The notes below the pieces were generated by a model that was not told where the DNA came from, made no database searches, and saw only the letters and a list, made by a program, of their open reading frames with translations. A stretch of 64,000 nucleotides of DNA from Porogramme epimiltina. Lineage: Eukaryota; Basidiomycota; Agaricomycetes; Polyporales; Polyporaceae. Location: contig FTLJ01000659.1 of the NCBI GenBank assembly GCA_900155495.1, positions 62,001 to 126,000 on the forward strand, in the 5' to 3' direction. Numbering within the stretch: position 1 is the first letter of the stretch; every line of letters begins with the position of its first letter. Below are positions 56,865 through 64,000 of the stretch, piece by piece. The translations under genes were made by a program, and so were the position numbers.

Positions 56865-58590
56865 CTAACGCGTGGGCCGCAGATACCGTTGGACGTCATT
56901 CAGCCCCAGCGCCGGGAACGGCACGCCGCCCATGGCGAGCACCTCGCTCTGTAACGAGCCATATTGATCCGTCGTGAGCTTCAGCTGGACCTCGTGCTTG
57001 TACACCGGGAAATCCTTCAGGTGCTCTGGCGGCAAAATGACGAGCCGCAATATATGCTAGCGATGAGAGAAAGAACCCAGCGGTCAGCACGGGCGCGCGC
57101 GACTGCGGAACGGAACAACAACGCACCTCGACAGAGACGGCGTTTTCGACCTTCCACGACGCCTCCCGCCCGGGCTCGCCCGTCTGGACCTCGAGCCGGA
57201 GGTAGACCGTGCCCTCGCGCGACTCGTCCGCGAGGTAGAGCTCCGCGCGCGAGAGCACCTGCTCCCGGATGCTGATCTGCGCCCCGAGCGAGATCCACGT
57301 CTTCTGCCGCTTCACGAGCGACAGGTGCGCGTTGTGCGACAGCAGCCGCGCCAACGCCGGCGCCTGCGGGCACGATATCCTCAGCGCCACCGCGACGGTC
57401 TCCCCGGACGCGAAGCACCTGCTATCGGGCATCGTGAGCTGCGAAGGTGCTCCCGTGGTGCCAAGCGGGCGAATAAACGGATGACGCGTAGGCAGGGGGA
57501 GAGGGCGCGAGGTGCATAGGCGCACGAGGTGGGCATGGTCAAATTCAACGGAAATGACTCGACGGTTAGCGCCCGGTGGATAACCATGATCGTGGGGGAT
57601 GCGGGCTTACCATGATATCCGGGAGGTCGCTCCGCCGTCGCGCGGACTCCTCGATGCGCGGGCTCCATGTCGGTGAGAGCTGCACGCTGCACATCCCCTC
57701 GGGCAGCTCGACGCCGTCTGTGTGCGCCCACGAAAGCTCGGTCACGGGCGGCACCGTCGGGCGCGACTTGGGCAGGTACAGCACCGGCACAGACAGCCTG
57801 CACGAGAGCGAGCGCGCGAAAAAAGGAGCAGAACGCCGCGGTCAGCCAGCGCGGCCGCGGGGGGAAAGGGGGACGCGTACTTCTCGTGGCGGCGGAGGCC
57901 CTTGCGGACGATGTCCACGCGGAACGAGTACGCGACGTCGGTCGTGATCCCTGGCTGGTACACGGTGTACGACGGCGGGAGCGCATCGTCCGGGCGGCCG
58001 TCGGCGGTGGCGGGGAACTGGATCGCGAACGGGTAGTCGCCCTTGAGCGTCGCGCTCGGCCCGCCCGGCGCTGCGGAGAAGAGGACGGTCTTTTTCTTGA
58101 GGAAGACGTCCCTGCTGACGCCCGGGACGGCCACGGTCGCGTGCTGGCTCGCGCAGGTGTTTATCGCGCCGTGGAGCTGCAGTTATGGTACATATCGCGA
58201 CACGCGCAACGGGGCGGCCGGGGAGAAGAAGACGGTCAGCCGAAGCGGGGGAAACGAGGCTATCGCGAGCGCACGCACTGATACCGACACCTCGAGGACG
58301 TGGGTGCATTGTTTTCTGAAGGTGATCATGCCTTCCACTGTGGCACCGAGGCCGTACGCGGGGAGCGTGAGGCCCCAGTGTGGCGGGTGCAGGCGCACTT
58401 CGAGATGGTCAGTCTTGTAGACATGTTTGAGACCCTCGCGTGCTGCGGGCGCAAGACCGGTGGGGTAGCGTTCTGACTGGAGCGTGCGCTCTGTAGTTGC
58501 CGGCCTCTCGGAATAGAGAGGCGCGGGGCTGTTGCTGGACGGGGCGAGAGCATAGGACGGGGGGAGGTCAGTGGTGGGCTCCATGGCCAT
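56865..58590 (-). CDS. Arrestin-like protein
   Basis: This is a likely alpha-arrestin-type adaptor linking membrane proteins to ubiquitin-dependent endocytosis. The start MAMEPTTDLPPSYALAPSS is at 58590 and contains a PPSY motif of the kind bound by WW-domain ubiquitin ligases. The N-terminal arrestin sandwich includes LEVRLHPPHWGLTLPAYG, GMITFRKQC and VLEVSVSVRALAIASFPPL. Then come VFLKKKTVLFSAAPGG, LKGDYPFAIQFPA, PSYTVYQPGITTDVAYSFRV and LSVPVLYLPKSRPTVPPV. The C-terminal sandwich includes GMCSVQLSPTWSP, SGETVAVALRISCPQAP and ISLGAQISIREQVLSRAEL. It ends ALGLNDVQRYLRPTR at 56865. Introns are about 50-100 bp in a very GC-rich context. The exact splice near 58110-58190 is uncertain. The arrestin fold is well supported; cargo is unknown. 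Confidence 0.82.
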
Positions 58591-59442
58591 GCGCGGGCTC
58601 AGTGCAGGAGGCCGGGGAGGGGCGGTCAGGAAGGTGGAACGGAGGAGAGTCGCACGCGCCGAACGGGCGTGGGGTCAGCTGGGAAGGTTGCTTTAAGAAG
58701 CTGGCGAGATCCTGACAGGAATCGCGGCGGTTAGGCCGGGGGCCCTGCCAGGCGCGCCGGCGTCAAGAGGTGATGGGCGCAGGCGGGCTTGCCGGCGGCT
58801 CGAGGCGGCTGCGAACCACTCAACCGGCGTCCATGCGCACCCAGTACGCACGCAGCGCAAGACGTAATCTTCCAAACATTGGGTGACTCGAACGCTCGAT
58901 CACCTCCATGACAAACGCCCAGGGCTGCACTTTAGAGGCACCCTCCGTCTCCGCGCGGAACGCCGCGCCCCGCCACCGACGCAAGGCGCACGCGCCCCAT
59001 TTCCCCATACATACATGTTTGCGCCCGCCGCGGAGGAACTCATCATGATGGGTCTGACAAAGCAAGGCACAGCGCAATCTCAACACCACCACGCACTGGA
59101 GATTGCGTCCTGATTGGTCCATGCCCAGGACAAACGTGTTCCAACCCAGCAGAGTCAGACGCTAGCCAGGTGAAATTAAGCTTTCAAGCTCGCCCGAGGG
59201 TAGCGCCATCCGCTGACAAACCTTCGAAGAGCATCCAGCTCCTTCTTGGTTGAAGGCGAATGCCGCACACACCTTGAGTGTATCTTGAGCACGCTCTTGT
59301 GTCTGCTGCTGAATAATCAAGCCAAGATAACATTACGCTCTGGAAGCGATACCGGCACTACAGTACAGTCGTCATTCGAGTCATACCACGCGTCATTTAG
59401 CACCTACACGTTGACGACCTGAGCATGCAATCGTCGACCCTC
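58591..59442. other. Intergenic region
   Basis: This contains the upstream region of the arrestin-like gene (58591-58900) and the 3' flank of the cytochrome b561 gene. No supported gene is seen. Confidence 0.45.
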
Positions 59443-60643
59443 CTAGAAGAATTGCATCTTCGATGTCCTGTAAAAACACGCATGAATATTCAAATTGGCG
59501 CTTAAGGTGCCCGCGGCCCAGGCCCGACCTCCGAGATCCGAGGATGAACATGTTAGGAGGACAAATACACACCTTACTCGTACAAGGACTGCGGCGATGA
59601 GCACTACGGGGCTAATCGTGTAAGCCAGCAGTCTGACAACGAACGGACTGTGACTCGTGGTCCAGCTGGACCACCCCCCGCCCAAATATGCGGTGAGGAG
59701 GAAGAGGGGGAAGAGAAGATAGCCCGAGAACCTGTTAACGAGGCACATCAGCCCTGATGTCAAAGTAACTTTCCTTTCTATTGCCTCATCACGCACCGGT
59801 GGTATTTCCAGACGAGCTTCGCCTTCCGACCGCCGCCGAACAACCGACCGCCGAACCATACGCTGCCGCCGCCGAGCACGACCTGCACGACCAACCAGGC
59901 CACCGATATTATACCAAGGGTCTATCGCAGCGGGGTAAGCCAGGTCGACATGTGGATGTAACAACGAACAACGCTCGGAACTCACCCCATGCCACGTCTT
60001 GAAGTGGGCACTCTCGTGTATGTACTTGTTCCAGATGATCGCGAGGGTGCCCAAGAAGATTGCGGGCACGCCGAGAGCGGCCATCGCCAACTGATGGCGG
60101 GTAAGTCCGGCAGCCTTCGTCTTCACCTGGGAAGTCGGCTGGAGTGTCAAGATGCCTGAATGGGCTATGATGTCAGAGCTGCGGCTGGGAGGTTGGACGA
60201 CGCGCAGCGCACCGTAAGCAAATATCGAGATAGAAAGGCTTTGCAAGATCGGATGGAAGAAGAACAGCCCAAGGGACTTCGGGTTGTTTGCTAGAGTGAT
60301 CACCCATGTCGATACGAGGAACACCTGATATCGACGGTCAAGGCTCGTATGCTTCTCGTATGCCTTTTGTAGCTACTGAGCACTCACCCCTGCAGAGATC
60401 TTTAGACCAGACAGAATGAGTAATCGCTCGGGCACGGGCTGTGTGGCATGGACGCACGTATGCTGCCCATAGGGCTATGACGTCGCCTTGCCGGCCTTCC
60501 GGCTTGGCAAATTGCTCGTCGAACCCCATATCCTCCGGGTGGTTGGGCGTGTCAGGCTCCACGATGAAAGGCTCTTGCTCGGAGGCGTCGTGAGGAGGGG
60601 TGTCGTCCGGAGCCGTCGCGGTGGAAATAGCGCTGACCGCCAT
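59443..60643 (-). CDS. Cytochrome b561-domain membrane protein
   Basis: This integral membrane protein is expected to bind haem and carry electrons across a membrane. The start MAVSAISTATAPDD is at 60643. The N-terminal soluble part ends FAKPEGRQGDVIALWAAY. A 12-nt exon (60388-60399, ISAG) then joins VFLVSTWVITLANNPKSLG. Core helices include LFFFHPILQSLSISIFAYG, LTRHQLAMAALGVPAIFLG, HESAHFKTWHG (His ligands), LGIISVAWLVVQVVLGGGS, WKYHR joined to FSGYLLFPLFLLTAYLGGG, and RLLAYTISPVVLIAAVLVRV. The last splice uses donor AG/GTGTGT, giving the family-like C-terminal RTSKMQFF. Five or six transmembrane helices and spaced His residues fit the family. Whether it is a ferric reductase or an ascorbate-dependent enzyme cannot be told. 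It diverges from the dehydrogenase gene. Confidence 0.82.
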
Positions 60644-61166
60644 GGCTGGTCAGGCGTATATATGTGGAACCCGGGTTTAGAATGGGGCGTCCACGACCGT
60701 CGGGGAAGGGCGATGGCGGTGGGAGTCTAAGGGGTGACAGGCGTACGTGTCAGCGCATGATATGGCTCACGGCCGCAGCCGCGCAAGGGGCAATGGAACG
60801 CTGTGAAAGCAACAGCGTCGGGAGCGAGTGGGGGTGAGAACGGCCGGTCAGCGGCGACTCAGCGGGTCTGACGAGGGCGCGCACGTCGCAGCGTATCGCC
60901 CGCCCCCCCCTCAGGCACGTGGGAATGACCAATCGTGCATCTCTCTTTGGACCAGCCCTTGCGGCGATCTCCGCTCGGATCGAACGAGAAGGCGGGACCC
61001 CAGGACCTTCCCCGCGGGGCTCGACCGGCCCACACGTTCCGTCCCGTGCGCGGCTCTTGGGTCCATCGCCGCCTCGACATTGACACCTGGCCTTGTCCTC
61101 TACAGTCTCCTCCTCTTTCCATTGCTAGTGGTGCCCTACGACAGAGCACCTAAGATACCTATCATC
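60644..61166. promoter_or_regulatory. Divergent promoter between the b561 and hydroxyisobutyrate dehydrogenase genes
   Basis: This 523 bp spacer separates divergent start codons. A C8 run at 60903-60910 is the only notable simple sequence. A CT-rich stretch just before 61140 on the plus strand fits a fungal core promoter. No specific regulator site is claimed. Confidence 0.4.
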
Positions 61167-62333
61167 ATGCGTCCGACACTCCGGCTACTTCAGACCATTG
61201 TCGCGGGAACGCAGCGGCAGAAGAGCATTAGCTTCATCGGGCTCGGGAGGATGGGATCCGAGATGGCCTACAACCTCTTCTCCCGCACACTCGTCGAGAC
61301 ACACGGAGGGACACGCTTCGTCGTCTGCGATGCACGAGAGGCCACCTCGACTGCGTTTGCGAACAACTTCACTCACCACTTCCCAGGAGCTCACATCGAA
61401 ATCGCTAACACGCCTGCTGAGTACGTCTAAACAACACCTTCCATTGCGGCGTATGTCCCTTAACATAATCTAATCACCACTATATGAAAAGAGCTATAAT
61501 TGCTTCAAGCACGGTCGTCACCATGCTGCCTTCCTCCCCACATGTCCGCAATGTCTACTCCGAAGAAGACGGAATCATCCCCGCACTTCGTTCACTCCCC
61601 CCCGAGGCCGTCGCGTCCACCCTCTGCATCGACTCGACGACACTAGACGTCGAGGTCGCGCGCACAGTCTCCCGCACCGTCCGTGCCGCCGGGGCGTCCA
61701 TGGTCGACGCGCCTGTTTCAGGAGGGGTGACGGGCGCGAAGGCGGGGACGCTGAGCTTCCTCGTCGGCGGCCCCAAGCCGGCGTACAACCTCGCGTACCC
61801 GGTGCTGACGCACATGGGGAAGCAGATCATCCACTGTGGGGGGTCGGGCGCGGGGCTCGCTGCGAAGATCTGCAACAACCTCATCCTCGGTGTGCAGCAG
61901 ATCGTCGTCGCGGAGGGCATGCTGCTCGGGCAGAAGCTAGGGCTCGACCCACAGGTGCTGGCGAGCGTCGTGAACAGCTCCACGGGCGCGTGCTGGTCGT
62001 CGTCAGTGAACAACCCCGTGCCGGGCGCGCTGCCCGGCAAGGAGCCGCCGTGCGAGCGTGACTACGAGGGCGGGTTCGCGACGAGGCTGATGCTCAAGGT
62101 GAGTGCCCGGTGCGGTTGGTTGCGGGCTCGGGCGGTGCTGATGGGCGTGGTGCGCGGCGCAGGACATGGGGCTCGCGACGGACCTGGCGGAGGTAGCGGG
62201 GACCCCGCTGCCACTTGGGCAGGCGGCGGAGAAGATCTATGCGGATGCGGTGAGCGACGACGCGGAGCTGGAGAACAAAGACTTTTCGTCAGTATATCGG
62301 TACCTGAGGGGTTCTGCGTACCCGAAGGCGTAG
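61167..62333 (+). CDS. 3-hydroxyisobutyrate dehydrogenase (mitochondrial)
   Basis: It oxidises 3-hydroxyisobutyrate to methylmalonate semialdehyde with NAD+ in valine breakdown. Three exons join in frame: 61167-61420, 61492-62098 and 62163-62333, giving 343 residues. MRPTLRLLQTIVAGTQRQKS is a plausible mitochondrial presequence. The Rossmann motif ISFIGLGRMGSEMAYNL follows. The substrate-binding signature is DAPVSGGVTGAKAGTLSFLV, and the catalytic Lys lies in AAKICNNLILG. NSSTGACWSS and the C-terminal helices DLAEVAGTPLPLGQAAEKIY and DFSSVYRYL complete the family pattern. The length is normal and all key residues are present. Confidence 0.93.
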
Positions 62334-62839
62334 CCGTGGTTGACACTTGGATGCACTGCGCGGCTGCTGTATACATGGAACTGTATCATAGAAACTGGAA
62401 CTGGATTGCGTGTCCGCAGGACTGGACGCGGGTGTGCGTGCGAGGGCAGCGACGGGCTCGGGCCGCGTCGAGGGCGGCTGGTGGCCACAACGGAAGGAGC
62501 GGTGCTGGGCCGAGGACCGCTCTCCTTGGAGTCCGGTTTCGCCCAGCCCGTGCCAGAGCGCATATAACCCAGCGTGAAGGGGCTGTTCCCCGCTCTCTCC
62601 CCAAGCAGCCCCCGACGTCGAGGGCAGCGAGCAGGCCGACGGGCGAGCATCAGGCAGCGCGCTGAGTGGTTGCCTATTCCGGAAGACGAGAGCCGGGTCG
62701 GTTAGCGTGCTTGGGGCGGACAAATTCACATCGACCTCGTCTGAATCGCCCTTGATCACCACCGCCAGGGCTCGCGCACAAGCCCATCTCTCCTCCCTCC
62801 CCCCATCCGCACCCTCCCTCTCCCCCTCCGTCCGCCTCG
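62334..62839. other. Intergenic region
   Basis: This is the 3' flank of the dehydrogenase gene and the upstream region of the next plus-strand gene. From 62790 to 62839 it is a pyrimidine-rich leader. No gene or repeat is seen. Confidence 0.45.
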
Positions 62840-64000
62840 ATGTCCAACAAGCCGAACGCGATCATATTCGGTGCGCTCTATCCGCCCCTACCCTGCTTCC
62901 TGCCGACCGCTGATTTCCCCCCGTCCACCGAAAAACACACTTCCAGGCGGCCTCAACACCTGCTCCCGCACACTCGCCTCACTTCTCATCCCGCCCGACG
63001 GCGGTGAACGCCTCGTACAAGTGCGTCTCTTGTTCCATGCTTGCACTCCCCGGCGACGCCTAACGTTAACTATAATCCCAGAACCTGCGTATTGTAGACA
63101 AATACTCGGTCGCGCCTCCCACTACGTAAGGCTCCGCCGTTACCTCTCCCACACGCCCCTTGCATGCTCAAGCAGTCCACCCCTGCAGATACATCGGCTC
63201 CGCCTTCCCTCGTGTCCTCCAGCAGCCCAACGTCGAGTACCGCCAGGCCAACCTTACAGTCGCCGGTACGTTGCCCCCCGCGCCTCGCCCAGGCCTTTCT
63301 CCAAGCTCCTCACAAGACGCCTGACCTCTGCGCGCCCCGTAGCGACCGTCTCGTCATGTTTTGACCCGCCAGAGGGGCAGGAGCCGTACGACTACGTCTT
63401 CGACTTCACGGGCGAGATCCAGTGGGACAGGCCGGAAGGGGTGGGTGCATCTTTTTCCGCTTCTCCCGCTTGGCCGCGCGGCACGCTGCCCCTTGCCTCC
63501 CCCCTGGCGCAGCGAGCCGTGCACGCGTGCGAGACTGCTGCTGCATGCTGATGCGCCCTTCCCCTTCTCGCCGCGTCCGCAGATCCAAATCGGCCACACG
63601 CTCAAGATCGCGCGGCTCGTGGGCCTGGAGGCGGCGAAGCGCAAGGTGAAGGCGTACGTCCGGATACAGCACCCGTTCTACCAGTGCAAAGACAGCGGCT
63701 CGCATGACGAGAAGGAGGAAGTGAAGCCGGAGGGCGTCATTGGGACGTGGTGGCATGAAACGCTGCGCACATTGGGGGCGATCGAGGAGTACGTGCCTTT
63801 CTTCATCTTGGTCTTTCCTGCGCTCTTACATGTCGCCGTGTTGCAGCCTCAACCTCGTCATCGTCCGAACAGCACTGCCATATGGGCCGTACATCAACTA
63901 TCTCGGTGAGTGTTGTTCCGGTCACCCTGCCGGCCGTCATTAAGCTCTCCGCACATAGCTATGGTGCCTTTCATCGCAGTAGCGGCATGCTACGGACACC
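62840..64000 (+). CDS. NAD(P)-binding epimerase/dehydratase-like protein (cut by window end)
   Basis: The start MSNKPNAIIFGGLNTCSR crosses the first intron (62871 to about 62946). Exons then read SLLIPPDGGERLVQ, NLRIVDKYSVAPPTTY, IGSAFPRVLQQPNVEYRQAN, SSCFDPPEGQEPYDYVFDFT, IQIGHTLKIARLVGLEAAKR and LNLVIVRTALPYGPYINYL. The last visible exon, MVPFIAVAACYG, runs off the right edge. The opening IIFGG is a variant of the Rossmann GxxGxxG loop and the VFDFTGE region sits where extended SDR proteins have their substrate loop, so an NAD-dependent epimerase-like role is inferred. Fungal homologues are unnamed as far as I recall. Incomplete at the 3' end. Confidence 0.75.

Noticed and set aside
1..64000. 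tRNA and rRNA genes
   Set aside because: I scanned by eye for the T-loop signature and for clover-leaf arms and found no convincing case; a covariance-model scan would be decisive.

Overview
The window is nuclear DNA of a filamentous basidiomycete, most likely an Agaricomycete and plausibly a wood-decay Polyporales species. The evidence is GC-rich sequence, dense genes broken by many 45-80 bp introns with GTRNGT donors, and proteins recognisable as fungal orthologues (RPD3, SPT16, RPC82, HRQ1, SCY1-like kinase, histone H1). I reconstructed gene models by hand, joining exons where the reading frame, splice sites and family sequence agree. No rRNA, tRNA, CRISPR array, intact transposon or bacterial-type operon was seen.

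Layout. At 0.9-4 kb a small unnamed gene diverges from an RPD3-type histone deacetylase. From 4.5 to 19 kb, five minus-strand genes follow: an RRM-Pumilio RNA-binding protein, a protein joining a winged-helix-like segment to an APSES/KilA-N-like segment, linker histone H1 (after a 2.4 kb gap), and RNA polymerase III subunit RPC82. At 19-30 kb lie a long acidic disordered protein, a membrane-anchored degenerate acyl-CoA-synthetase-like protein, and the histone chaperone SPT16. From 29.8 to 42.2 kb the DNA is gene-poor. It holds three small, very divergent paralogues of one lineage-restricted family (30.95-31.94, 34.39-35.07 and 39.05-40.36 kb) plus one tentative mini-gene. From 42 kb the density is normal again: alpha/beta hydrolase, an 85-residue basic protein, HRQ1 helicase, SCY1-like pseudokinase, two tandem wax-synthase-like membrane acyltransferases, an arrestin-like protein, a cytochrome b561 protein, 3-hydroxyisobutyrate dehydrogenase, and an NAD(P)-binding protein cut by the right edge.

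How the genes relate. Several act on chromatin or nucleic acids (RPD3, H1, SPT16, HRQ1, RPC82, the APSES-like protein). RPD3, H1, SPT16 and HRQ1 each have an ACGCGT (MCB-type) hexamer within about 190 bp upstream of the start codon, which suggests but does not prove shared G1/S control. Otherwise this is an ordinary eukaryotic gene neighbourhood, not a gene cluster for one pathway.

The least explained part is the three-gene family in the gene-poor block. Its members share almost no overall sequence, but they share a domain exon of 41, 40 and 41 codons flanked by two phase-0 introns at equivalent positions, and a Trp-containing C-terminal motif. Other points of note are consecutive 9-nt microexons in HRQ1, a 12-nt microexon in the b561 gene, and GC-AG introns.
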